Below are positions 9,103-17,955 of a DNA stretch of 64,000 nt, piece by piece. How positions within the stretch are numbered: the stretch's first letter is position 1; the number at the start of each line of letters is the position of its first letter. Origin of the DNA: Candidatus Halocynthiibacter alkanivorans (lineage in GTDB: Bacteria; Pseudomonadota; Alphaproteobacteria; Rhodobacterales; Rhodobacteraceae); NCBI RefSeq assembly GCF_003333265.1, contig NZ_QOLB01000079.1, positions 62,001 to 126,000 on the forward strand. The letters are read 5' to 3'. The notes below the pieces were generated by a model, which did no database searches, was not told the origin of the DNA, and saw nothing but the letters and a program-made list of their open reading frames with translations. Position numbers and translations under genes: made by a program.

Positions 9103-9322
9103 AATCCCTCACTCTGCAATTCGCGCCGTAAATGGCGGCTTCGATGTGAAAAACGTTATTAATTCCATCTGCTCCAGGCGGTATTAACATGCACTTGAGT
9201 GTGAATTTGGGCAGATAAAAGGCACATTGCAATCGGCATTTGTTGAGTCGGGTGGTCTGGCGCAATCTCCGGGCTGTTTTCAACCAATCAGCGTCGACGA
9301 ATTTGAACGGCATTGGCGGGGC

Positions 9323-9649
9323 TCAAGACCGCGGATACAAAATAAATAGCGAAGCGGCCCAGGCAAAAGCGAGTGACGCAGAGACCGCTACTATGGCGGA
9401 AATTTCACTTCCATAGGAAGCGGCGTGACCGACACCGTAAGAATGCCCCTCAATGGCTCTGGCGGTTTCAGCAAAGACCTCTGCCTGCCGCAGCGGTCCT
9501 TCATGTTGTGTCTGAGACTGTTGGGCACATTCTGGGTCTTTGGAAAACAACCTGACGTGCTTTGAGAAGGCCTGAGAGAAACGGTCCGTCCCCTTACCAT
9601 CGGCCTTGCGGTTATAGATTTGGCACAAAGCCAAGCTGGTTTTCAGCAT
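9323..9649 (-). CDS. Doubtful small hypothetical protein with a C-terminal membrane segment
   Basis: 108 codons. The N-terminal two thirds is polar and the end contains a plausible single membrane span (ISAIVAVSASLAFAWAASL). There is only a weak ribosome-binding site and no family resemblance. It could be a tail-anchored small protein or a chance frame; I lean to chance. Confidence 0.25.
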   Translation of the reverse strand: MLKTSLALCQIYNRKADGKGTDRFSQAFSKHVRLFSKDPECAQQSQTQHEGPLRQAEVFAETARAIEGHSYGVGHAASYGSEISAIVAVSASLAFAWAASLFILYPRS

Positions 9650-9743
9650 TTTCCACGAGCGCTTCCGCGCCGTCGCCGGCAGTGCCGGGCGTTTGAAGTT
9701 TCAGCGACAGATGATGAGTGGTCATCGGACGCTCTCAAACATG

Positions 9744-9783
9744 GAAACTGCCCCGCCATATGGCGCTACGACGGGGCAGTTTC
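9744..9783. repeat. Perfect 12-bp inverted repeat (hairpin)
   Basis: GAAACTGCCCCG (9744-9755) and CGGGGCAGTTTC (9772-9783) are exact complements around a 16-nt loop. In RNA this would be a very stable stem. The only U-like tract is the short TTT in the arm, so it is at best a weak bidirectional terminator. No adjacent gene obviously needs one. Other readings are a protein-binding site or the end of a lost element. Confidence 0.75.
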
Positions 9784-10019
9784 GACTAACGGTGGGTGTC
9801 AGAACGAACATCGTTGAGTTTTTCATGTCAAAAATGCTGTTCCGCTGGTCAACATAATCGCGACAGGCTTCATCGCTGAAGATACTTTCGAACATGCCTT
9901 CAGGGGTTTGTCACCGTCCGGACGTTCAACATATCTGCATACAGATCACCTGCCATGCTCTGCATCTGCAGGTGTCTTACGCTCCTGCAAGTGCGGCCGG
10001 TCGACAAAGAAAAACCGGA

Positions 10020-12788
10020 TCATGAAGCTTCGGCCCAGGTCTCAACTGGCGGCGTTGCCGCGTGCGCATCGGTGGAGAAGGCGCCAACCGTGCCGGACAG
10101 CGTAGTTGCCTCGGCGGCGAGAACCTGGCTGGCGGCGGTGGTTTCTTCAAACATCGCTGCGTTTTGCTGGGTCACGCTGTCAAGCTGATGGATCGCGTGG
10201 TTGATCTCAGTGATCCCGGTGGACTGCTCCTTGGCCGAGGCCGCGATCTCCGCGACATGGACTGAAATTTCCTCCACTTCCGTGACGATGGACTGCAGCG
10301 CAGTGCCGGCTCTGTCCACCAGGCCGACACCCCGCTGCACCTGGCTGCTTGAGTTGGAAATCAGCGTCGAGATCTCGCGTGCCGCATCTGAAGAACGCTG
10401 CGCAAGTGCGCGTACTTCCGAGGCCACCACCGCAAAACCACGCCCGGCATCCCCGGCGCGCGCCGCTTCTACCCCGGCGTTCAGCGCCAGCAGATTGGTC
10501 TGGAAGGCGATGTCGTCAATCACTGAGATGATTTTCGAAATCTGGTTTGATGAGCTTTCGATTTCCCCCATAGCTTCAACAGCCTCTCGCACGACTTCGC
10601 TGCTTTGTTCGGCACTATCGCGGGTTACGCTCACCAGTTGATCAGCGCGCAGGGCACCATCTGCAGCAGATTGCACCGAGGAGGTCAGCTCGGTCAGCGT
10701 CGCGGCTGTTTCGCCGAGAGCGGCGGCCGATTCTTCAGTCCGCCGCGACAGGTCCAGCGCCGCATGGCTGATTTCGCCAGAACTGCGGTCGATGGTCACC
10801 GCGCTGGACGAAATCGAGCGGATCAGCTCAGACAGGGTCTGTACCGCAATGTTGAAATCAGAACGAAGCTGTTCATAACGATCGGCAAAAGTCTGATCGA
10901 TAGTGGCGCGCAAATCCCCGTTGGCGAGTTTCTGCAACCCGGCGGCCAGGGAGTCCACGACCAGATCCTGTTGATCCATGAGCAGCTTTCGCTCTTCGTC
11001 GGCGGCACGGCGGATCGCATCACGTTCCTCAGCCTCGGCCAGTTCGCGTTGACGGGTTTCCTCACGACGCTCGGCCTCACGGGCAGCCTGGGCCTCTTTG
11101 CGCCCGATTTCGTCGCGTCGCGCCTGTTCTTCATCTTTGCGCTGTTGCAATTCCGCTTCAGCCTGTTCTGCTTCCATGCGTTCTTTGTCGACGAGATTGG
11201 AGCGGAACACGTTCAAAGCGCGGACAAGACTGCCGATTTCACCGCCCTGGCGTTTCAGCCCGGTCAGATCTGTCATATCCCCGGAAGCGAGGCGCTCAGT
11301 GGCCGCAGTGGCGCGGCGCAGCGGACGCACGATCATATGATAGGTTAACACTGGCGCAATCAGAAACAGGATCACGCTCGCAGCGCTGATCGCCTGCATA
11401 TAGGATGTTGCATCCTCAACACGTTGATCGAGCAGGCCTGCAACCTCGGAAATATTTGCAAGAGCCTGGGACCCGTGCGCCGCGGCACCAGCGGAAATGG
11501 CACGAACCTGGGTCGCCGCCTCGGCAGAACTGGCAGTCACCGCGTTGCGCGTATTCAGGAATTCGATCCGCGCCGCGACAATACCGGTTTTTTCATCCAC
11601 TATGCTGATAAGCCCTTCAGTCAATGCCTCCAGAGCCGCTCCTTTTCCACTGGCCATGAGCTGCAGACCAAACAATTGCATTGAGAGTTCGTCCTGCATG
11701 CTCCTGGCCTGTTTCACATCAGGGGCAACCGAACCTTGCAAGCCAGAAATAATGAAAGATTTCAACGCAGCGTCCATGGTGTTGAGCTCGATCAGTTCGA
11801 CAAGTTGCCATTCCAGCAGAAGATTGATCGCCAAAGCATTTGCGCTACTGGTTTCTGCCACACGTTTGGTCAGACGCTCAATGGTTCCGTTTATGGCGGT
11901 TTCAAGCGCGCTGTTTGAAATTTCCCGGCTTTTGATGATTTTATCCCGCAGCGAAACCGGTATTGCAGAAGCATTGGAAAAAGCAGTTTTGTAGACTGTC
12001 AGAGCTTCGTTCACCGGGCCACTGGCGTCAGAAAATTGTGATATTTCGGAAAATTGAGGCACCAGTTCGATCAGGCGGCTGGTGGACGCCAGGCTGATTT
12101 CTTTCAGTTCTTTCACCAGTTTCTGGTCCTGGGTTTCCGCAAGTGCAAGTGCAGTGCCAGACAGAAAACTTATCTCGGAACGCACAGTTAAGGCCAGCTC
12201 AAGCGCTTTGAAATCCTCATCAATCAGCCGCGATAAGGTGTCATCCACTTTCTGAATTGTATCCCTGCCGGCCTGGATCAGTTCTTCCCGGGCGGTGTTG
12301 GTCAACTGCTGCAACTGACGGGCGCCGTCTGCGCCCTGGAGTTTTAAAGCCTCGCCCGCTTTGGCAATCGTGTCCTGCGCAGAAAATTCAACGGCACGTG
12401 CATCCATCAATTGGTTCAGTGCCGTTTCAGTCGCAGCAAGCATCGGCAGCATCTGACTGCGGTTTTCAGCATCCAGGTCCGCCATCTGAACCTGGGTTGC
12501 GGCCACCACAGCGGCAACCTTCTCCTTCTTTTCCGCCAGCAGCTCCGGCGTTGACAGCAGCAAGATATCAGCCAGCGCGTCACGCAATTCACCGGTAAGG
12601 GATGCGACGGTCGCGGCGCGTTCCAAATTGGGCAGTTGTTTTTGGGTCAGCGGTTTCATTTCCGCCGCAATAGAGTTGAACACCATATTTCCGACGAAAA
12701 CCGCCGCCCCGGTCATTCCCGCCATCGCTATCAGCACAATCAGGAACTTACCCGTCACACCACCCAAAATCTGTAGAAACGCTTTCAT
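10020..12788 (-). CDS. Large methyl-accepting chemotaxis protein
   Basis: 922 residues, considerably longer than a typical chemoreceptor. Transmembrane segment 1 is at about 13-36. A long, purely helical periplasmic sensor (about 37-465) follows, and then transmembrane segment 2 (about 467-488). A HAMP domain (487-540) leads into a highly charged coiled coil (about 535-610, rich in Glu/Arg/Ala) and a second HAMP-like unit (about 610-660). The signalling domain (700-890) has its conserved tip at 757-800 (IDDIAFQTNLLALNAGVEAA). No C-terminal CheR-docking pentapeptide is evident. No che genes are nearby. The ligand is unknown; the long helical sensor resembles extended helical-bundle sensors, but I cannot name the family. 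Confidence 0.92.
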   Translation of the reverse strand: MKAFLQILGGVTGKFLIVLIAMAGMTGAAVFVGNMVFNSIAAEMKPLTQKQLPNLERAATVASLTGELRDALADILLLSTPELLAEKKEKVAAVVAATQVQMADLDAENRSQMLPMLAATETALNQLMDARAVEFSAQDTIAKAGEALKLQGADGARQLQQLTNTAREELIQAGRDTIQKVDDTLSRLIDEDFKALELALTVRSEISFLSGTALALAETQDQKLVKELKEISLASTSRLIELVPQFSEISQFSDASGPVNEALTVYKTAFSNASAIPVSLRDKIIKSREISNSALETAINGTIERLTKRVAETSSANALAINLLLEWQLVELIELNTMDAALKSFIISGLQGSVAPDVKQARSMQDELSMQLFGLQLMASGKGAALEALTEGLISIVDEKTGIVAARIEFLNTRNAVTASSAEAATQVRAISAGAAAHGSQALANISEVAGLLDQRVEDATSYMQAISAASVILFLIAPVLTYHMIVRPLRRATAATERLASGDMTDLTGLKRQGGEIGSLVRALNVFRSNLVDKERMEAEQAEAELQQRKDEEQARRDEIGRKEAQAAREAERREETRQRELAEAEERDAIRRAADEERKLLMDQQDLVVDSLAAGLQKLANGDLRATIDQTFADRYEQLRSDFNIAVQTLSELIRSISSSAVTIDRSSGEISHAALDLSRRTEESAAALGETAATLTELTSSVQSAADGALRADQLVSVTRDSAEQSSEVVREAVEAMGEIESSSNQISKIISVIDDIAFQTNLLALNAGVEAARAGDAGRGFAVVASEVRALAQRSSDAAREISTLISNSSSQVQRGVGLVDRAGTALQSIVTEVEEISVHVAEIAASAKEQSTGITEINHAIHQLDSVTQQNAAMFEETTAASQVLAAEATTLSGTVGAFSTDAHAATPPVETWAEAS

Positions 12789-13420
12789 ATTAACGACCTT
12801 GCATTGCAGTCCCGCCCCCCAGTGGCACGGGAATTTTTGCCAGGATAATGTCTCTGCAGCTGCTGTCCGTGTGACTGAGGCTTCGCTCAGATCGGAGGCG
12901 TGGTCACACGTGCTGCCGCGCGCCCCGAGTCAACCGGACATTAAACCGGCAAGAAACTCACCTCATCCAACTGCGCCAGTATCCTCAAAGGTCCCTAAAG
13001 AATGGTTTCCAAGGCCCGCATTTTGCAAAACGCCCCTTTGGTGTTGCAAAATGTGACAGCAAGGCAGTTTTGGATTGGCAGCCCTGCAAAAATGGGACCG
13101 CAGCGTGACACCTGGAGGCCATTGTCTGTACTTGCCGTGATCAGCTTTTTGATCAAAAAAATTTAAGGGCTGTAAAATCCGCTTAGCAGTCGTTCGAGCA
13201 AAGCGCAGCGAGCGGCGGTTCTGAACCTGAATTAATGTTTTCTGCATCACGCACATTTGGAAGCAATGGGGGAGAACGCAGTCGTAAGCTTCAACGGAAA
13301 AGTGACTCGAGGCAATTCCGCAACACGGTCGTTCAGGCGGGAAAATCGAGATTAGGCCAGCCCATGACCGGTGAACAGATGCTTGGAATATTCGGCTGAT
13401 ATTGACGCATAAATAGACAG
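12789..13420. other. Intergenic region with a dispersed repeat copy
   Basis: No supported gene. Positions 13179-13211 match 787-819 (27 of 33 bases). A 97-codon minus-strand frame (12963-13256) has no resemblance to known proteins and overlaps the repeat. Confidence 0.5.
13179..13211. repeat. Dispersed intergenic repeat, copy 2 (copy 1 at 787-819)
   Basis: Consensus CCGCTYAGCAGKCGTTC then GCGCAGCGA, 27 of 33 identical to 787-819. A weaker relative of the GCGCAGCGA part, followed by CCGCTC, occurs near 17782. All lie between genes. The function is unknown. Confidence 0.55.
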
Positions 13421-13469
13421 CGTTGCCATATTTTGAATGTCAAAATATTATACATTCGCAGTTGAGCAA

Positions 13470-13572
13470 TCTGCCCGGCCCCAGCCACCCGACGGGAGTA
13501 GAGATCAATCACAACCGCCAGATACGAAAAGCCCTCGCAGGTCTTGGAATAAGTAATGTCTGTGACCTGTTG
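13470..13572 (-). pseudogene. IS3-family transposase (orfB, rve domain) fragment
   Basis: The minus strand at 13569-13478 encodes QVTDITYSKTCEGFSYLAVV followed by IDLYSRRVAG, the start of the DDE integrase core of IS3-type orfB, in which the Asp of TDITY is the first catalytic acid. Both sides are non-homologous or full of stops. It is a short relic of an insertion sequence. Confidence 0.75.
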
Positions 13573-13642
13573 TTAAACATAGGGGCGGGCCACTTCAAAG
13601 GGGGAGGCTCATTTCCTGGTTCATCGTTAAGCCTCGACAGTG

Positions 13643-14317
13643 TCACGCAATTTTCTGAACCTCACGCGCGACATTTTGAAGCCGTTGAAACGCGTTAAAC
13701 CGCGCGGCGTGGTGTTCGGCCAGGCGACCTGAGGCGGGCCCAAATGCAGCCGTTGAAGATGACATTGTTGTCATTGCAAGGGTCATGTCGGGAAAGACAC
13801 CGCCCGCCAGGCCTGCCAAAATCGCCGAGCCCAGCAGAACCGGTTCTTCAGATGCCGTGGCGACCACCGGTTTGCCCGTCGTATCGGCCAGCAGTTGGCA
13901 CACCAGATCCTGTTGCCCGGCGCCACCGCTGATCATGATCCGTTTGACCGGCGCTCCGTTCGCCGCCTTCGCCTCATTAATCTGACGCAAGCCATAGCCA
14001 ATGCCGCAAATCCCCGCGATGTAGAGCGCAACCAGGCTGACGATAGCACGTTTTCCATACCAAGGCCTGCAATGATGGCCCTCAGGTATGTTGTTTATCC
14101 AGTTGTGGGGCAGGTTGGGGCCGGTCAGAACCAGATGCCCGGGTTCAAACTCTTCAATGTAATCGCCAACGTCGTAACGTCCTGACGTTTCGACTACATG
14201 ATGTAATTCGTACTCGGGGTGGAAATGCCAGCGTACTGTGTGGAAGAGATATCCGTGCTCCCAGGCTTTGAAAGATTCACTTTGTCCGATCTGAACGACT
14301 TCCAGGTCCGGTTCCAT
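13643..14317 (-). pseudogene. In-frame chimera: AraC-type sensor domain fused to FGGY sugar-kinase C-terminus
   Basis: 224 codons, open throughout. Residues 1 to about 80 match the cupin sensor half of an AraC-family regulator (VRWHFHPEYELHHVVETSGR, GHLVLTGPNLPHNW), but no helix-turn-helix follows. From about residue 90 the sequence becomes the last quarter of a ribulokinase-like FGGY kinase (SLVALYIAGICGIGYGLRQI, RIMISGGAGQQDLVCQLLAD, ASEEPVLLGSAILAGLAGG). The junction is near 14060-14050. Neither activity can be intact: the DNA-binding domain and the kinase N-terminal domain are both missing. The simplest explanation is one deletion that joined two neighbouring genes of a sugar-alcohol operon in frame. 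Whether the fusion is translated is unknown. Confidence 0.75.
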
Positions 14318-14991
14318 GTTTTTCTACCGACGCAATTGGCACCCGATGGTTTGGTGCCACCACTTTTTCGCGCGGATCCACGGTATTGTCTTCGCACTGA
14401 TATGCAGAGCAGGTCTTTTTCAGAGCCCGTTCTACTACGGATCGACGATATATTTGGTACGTTTTTAACCTGTTTCAGGCGATGTTTGACGGATTCGCCC
14501 AATGTTTGGCGGCTCACTATCCGATACAGCGATGCAGACCGGACCAACTTTTATATCTGTCGGCGTATGCAAGAGCCGGTCACAAATCGCATGCTGAGGG
14601 AATTCCGCAAGGAGGAATTTGGCCGTCTTGCGCGTCTGCCCGCGGCGGTGTCTCCCGCATACAGGCCCAGCAAGAATAGCAACTCGTCGTCTAAGCGTCA
14701 TTCAGTCAGTATCAGATTAACGGCGATCTGACGCCGGAAGACAGCCGGACAAAAGCGCTGCCCGCTACAATAATGCATTGGCCGCTGAGTCGTCATTTAT
14801 TGGGCGAACCGGTAGCATTAACGCCATAAAAGACAAAAAAGTATCAAGCATGCCTCCATAGCCTGGTAGAAAGGCTCTGGCGAGGCTCCTGGCATGAATA
14901 TCAGGCGGTGCAGGTCTGGATCTGAAACCGCTTTGAATAGTGACGTTACGCACCTGGTGCAGCGATGTTCACCCTACGGAGGAATAATAAC
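14318..14991. other. Degenerate sequence within the gene graveyard
   Basis: Open frames on both strands (for example 14219-14731 plus) lack recognisable domains. The flanks are all pseudogenes, so this is probably decayed coding DNA. Confidence 0.45.
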
Positions 14992-15515
14992 ATGAAAAAT
15001 AGAGAGCCTGAATCCCAGAAGAAGCTTAAGTACTTAACACACAGGCAATTGATGAGCCAGGTCGCACAGGTGCAGCGGTATTCGGGCTATCCCACATCCT
15101 TAATCCAAACCTGGCGCTGGCCAGTACCACCAATGCTGTGTCCGATATGATTGTCGGGCAAACCTCGAAAATGGGTGGCACGTTGGTCTATGGCCAGACC
15201 TATCCCAACTGGGCGCTGGGACAGTCAAACCGGGGTGAGCACGCATACCACCACCTTGATCTTCTGACACGTTCGATGTGGAATGCGCTGACCTGGGTCG
15301 ATGAAGACATGAATGTGCAGCTCGAGTTGGCCAGCGCTTTGACGTCCAATGACATGTTGGATGTGTGGGATTGCACAATCCACGAAGGGGTGATGTTCCA
15401 CGACGGCACCGAACTTACGGCCGACGATGGTTTTGCGTCGGTGACCCTGCATATGCAAGGCGGCGTCGGCATGATGAAGAACACGGTTGCCAGGATGAGA
15501 AGGTCGGGAAATACG
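14992..15515 (+). pseudogene. Peptide/nickel-type ABC substrate-binding protein (SBP_bac_5), N-terminal remnant
   Basis: It starts at ATG 14992 with a strong ribosome-binding site (ACGGAGGA). After about 20 codons a frameshift near 15065 moves the signal-peptide region into another frame (GAAVFGLSHILNPNLALAST). The mature N-terminus is then readable: GGTLVYGQTYPNWALG, LLTRSMWNALTWVDEDMNVQ, IHEGVMFHDGTELTADD. Similarity ends near 15515, where the sequence joins a PHP-hydrolase fragment. Only about a quarter of the usual 500-residue protein is present. It was once a Tat- or Sec-exported solute-binding protein for peptide-type uptake. Confidence 0.8.
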
Positions 15516-15524
15516 CCGTTCGTA

Positions 15525-15909
15525 TCCAGGGTAAGCGACTGGGTTGTATTGCAACGGATGACAGCCACTGGAAATCAGACGATGCGTTCGGCGGCTGGGT
15601 GATGGTAAAAGCAACCGCCGCCCACCCAAGCGCTGCTGGAGGCGTTGAAGGCGGGGTATTATTATGCAACCCAGGGCCCGCTGATCAACAACATCACGCA
15701 ACATGGTGGATCGGCAACACTGGACACCTCAGCGGCGCAATCGGTGATGCTTGTCGGGCCAACATCCCGCAGCGTTTGTACACATGGCAGATCACTGACG
15801 CGGGTTGAATTGCAACTTGAGCAGTTTCAGGCGACTGGTGCCGGGCCGTGGTTGTTGATGCCGCTGGCAGGCGCGCCTGGTCCAACCCCCTCTGGCTGGA
15901 TGCATAACC
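15525..15909 (+). pseudogene. CehA/McbA-type PHP metallohydrolase, C-terminal remnant
   Basis: The sequence GCIATDDSHWKSDDAFGGWV followed by MVKA matches the C-terminal metal-site region of PHP-domain hydrolases. After a frameshift near 15610 it continues LLEALKAGYYYATQGPLI and SVMLVGPTSRSV. A further frameshift brings in the typical end GRRAWSNPLWLDA and a stop at 15907-15909. At least two frameshifts and loss of the N-terminal part make it non-functional. It directly abuts the solute-binding-protein remnant, which indicates a deletion junction. Confidence 0.7.
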
Positions 15910-16008
15910 TGGAAGCCGGATATTATCGTTGTCAGCGGCGGTGCAGGTCACAAACGGTTGCAAAGTATGCTGCCTACGGATGCTACTGTCGTTGCTGACA
16001 TCGCTCCA

Positions 16009-16052
16009 CGAGGCTGCCACTTCGGTGCAACGAGGCTGTCACCTCGGCGCAA
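16009..16052. repeat. Imperfect tandem duplication, 22-bp unit
   Basis: CGAGGCTGCCACTTCGGTGC plus AA is followed at once by a second copy that differs at three positions. It is a two-copy local duplication in degenerate sequence with no apparent function. Confidence 0.6.
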
Positions 16053-16129
16053 CGATGCCTGATGCGGATTCTTGCGGGGCGATTGGCAGCATAGGTGAGG
16101 CGATGAAGCAAATGTCGTCCTTGGGCGAA

Positions 16130-16426
16130 TTACCTGTTCCCGCCTGTGGTTGGCAGGCCGGCCTCCACCGTGAACGCTACGTGGCTTAAAGGCACTTCAG
16201 AGCGCGGCAGTGAGGCCGTGTTGAGCATCCCGATATCCCCAGCCCTCTTCTCCTTTTCAAAAACTACCCCTGTCAGCCCGTCAATCGCCTGCCGTTTCCA
16301 GTTCGTTATCTGCGTCGGGTGAATGGTGTGCCTGGCTGCAAGCTCCAGCACCGTCTTGTCGCCAGGCAGGGTCTCAGGTGCCGCGGAGTCTTTGAATTCA
16401 TCAGAAAGTCGGCGTCTCGTCGTCAT
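16130..16426 (-). pseudogene. IS3-family orfA (HTH) transposase remnant
   Basis: It starts at ATG 16426. MTTRRRLSDEFKDSAAPETL, then GDKTVLELAARHTIHPTQIT and NWKRQAIDGLTGVVFEKEKR, is the helix-turn-helix protein of IS3-type elements. Similarity stops near 16235, and the following 35 codons are unrelated. No orfB follows directly; an orfB fragment in the same orientation lies 2.6 kb away (13478-13569), so the element is either broken up or represents two relics. Confidence 0.8.
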
Positions 16427-16837
16427 TGGCCTTTCCATCAGTCATGACAGGATACCCTTTCGCAGACCGCACATATGCACCGGACCAGTTCAAATATAGT
16501 CCGGTGTCCTGTCGCGGGTTTTGCAGATACGGCCCCCCCTGGCACAGCAACCCAAATCACGAAGCTCCGGCCCACTCCGGCCACTGACCCGGCTCCGGAA
16601 ACGACGCGCCATCGGGGGAGGAGCCGCCATTGATGCGTCATGCCGCAAAATTGCCTTCCGACTGGCGGCGGGGCGGGACAAAGCTGCAGCTGTTGCATCA
16701 CAGTCACGTTTTCCTGCGTCGCGACACACCAAAGCATTTACGACGGATGAGCCAATAGTATGATGACAATAGTGGCGTAACCAGCGTCACGCTCAACGAC
16801 ATAGCTTACGCAACTGACAACAACGGGATAATGACGC
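16427..16837. other. Intergenic region without a supported gene
   Basis: About 400 bp upstream of the hydrolase gene. Several Arg/Pro-rich open frames exist without resemblance to known proteins. The region may contain the upstream end of the IS3 relic, but no terminal repeat was found. Confidence 0.45.
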
Positions 16838-17629
16838 ATGGTGGAGTACATTTCGGCCAATGGAATAAAGATGGCCTACCGTTTCGATGGCCCGGAAGAT
16901 GCCCCGGTACTCGTGTTGTCAAACAGCCTGATGTCGACGCATCGCATGTGGGACCCACAAATGACCGCGTTTTCTGCCAACTACAGGGTTCTGCGCTATG
17001 ATACGCGCGGCCATGGGGCAACCGAGACCACTGACAGCGCATACTCCATCGGGATGCTGGCACGCGACGCGGAGGCACTGATCGAAACGCTGGGTGTCGG
17101 ACCTGTTCACTTCCTGGGCCTGTCGATGGGCGGGATGATCGCCCAACGAATTGCGGTAAACCGTCCTGATCTCGTCCGGTCACTAATGCTGTGTGACACG
17201 GCATCTGAGATGCCAACACCGGATATGTGGAACGAGCGCATTGCCACAGCAGAGAGCAAAGGGATCGAGGGGCTGCTGGCTGGGACCATCAAGCGCTGGT
17301 TTACCCCAGGGTTTATCGCGCGTTCGCCCGCTGCTGTGAGCTTTGTGGAAGGGATGATACGGGACACCGGCGGCCCGGGTTATATCGGGTGCGCTTCAGC
17401 AGTACGTGACATGAGCCAGACTGATATTCTGAAAGATATTGGCCAGCCCACGCTTGTTCTGGTTGGTGCCCAAGACCGAGCCTGTACGCCGGCACAGGCA
17501 CTGGTCCTGCACGAAAATATCGCCAACTCATGCCATGTGGTTCTGGAGGATGCGGCGCATCTGTCGAATATCGAAAAACCTTTTGAATTTAACACTGCGG
17601 TGCTGAATTTCCTTAAGGACGTGTCCTGA
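16838..17629 (+). CDS. Alpha/beta hydrolase, 3-oxoadipate enol-lactonase-like
   Basis: 263 residues, the normal length for PcaD-type hydrolases. The nucleophile elbow is GLSMGG with Ser96. Asp213 (GAQDRACTP) and His241 (DAAHLSNIE) complete the catalytic triad. The N-terminal part (LVLSNSLMSTHRMWDPQM, YDTRGHGATE) is typical of 3-oxoadipate enol-lactonases, which open a lactone in the protocatechuate branch of the beta-ketoadipate pathway. No other pca gene is in the window, so it may act on another lactone or ester. It stands alone between degenerate DNA and the HAD gene. Confidence 0.85.
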   Translation: MVEYISANGIKMAYRFDGPEDAPVLVLSNSLMSTHRMWDPQMTAFSANYRVLRYDTRGHGATETTDSAYSIGMLARDAEALIETLGVGPVHFLGLSMGGMIAQRIAVNRPDLVRSLMLCDTASEMPTPDMWNERIATAESKGIEGLLAGTIKRWFTPGFIARSPAAVSFVEGMIRDTGGPGYIGCASAVRDMSQTDILKDIGQPTLVLVGAQDRACTPAQALVLHENIANSCHVVLEDAAHLSNIEKPFEFNTAVLNFLKDVS

Positions 17630-17955
17630 ATCCTGCCCTTGTCTTGCCAGGGGAAACCAGCAGAAGCGTGCGGGCCGGTCACCTGGCCAGCATGGGTAAC
17701 CAAACGCAGCCCAATTTGTTGCGCAAAAACCCGTGAGCGTCCGCCAGGCGGATGATGACTTGAACTCCTGTCCGCGCAGCGAAGAACCGCTCGCTCATTG
17801 TGTTAATCATAAGGCTGCGACCGTATCTTTGTGGACCAATGCAGCTGCCGAATAATTTCGCCAGTATGGGGGAGAGCCGCGCGTGGCACAGGCCGCCCGG
17901 TCAGGCTTATCGCGGCGGATTTGACGATCCGGCTGTGGCCTGGCATGATCAGGTG
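17630..17955. other. Intergenic region with a weak copy of the GCGCAGCGA element
   Basis: GCGCAGCGA followed by CCGCTC near 17782 echoes the dispersed repeat at 787-819 and 13179-13211. The ORF of the next gene is open back to 17800, but that 52-codon extension has no resemblance to the HAD family. Confidence 0.45.

Larger units (their letters stand above)
9103..10019. other. Large intergenic region with an orphan hairpin
   Basis: About 900 bp. It contains a weak candidate ORF (9323-9649 minus, listed separately) and a strong inverted repeat (9744-9783). Otherwise only short frames without resemblance to known proteins are present. Confidence 0.5.

Noticed and set aside
16427-16837. Frames at 16438-16763 as a transposase part
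   Set aside because: Sequences are Arg/Pro/Cys-rich without IS motifs. The recognisable orfA homology starts only at 16426 on the minus strand.
17800-17955. 52-codon extension of the HAD phosphatase
   Set aside because: No similarity to the family, and the canonical motif I begins right at the Met at 17956.
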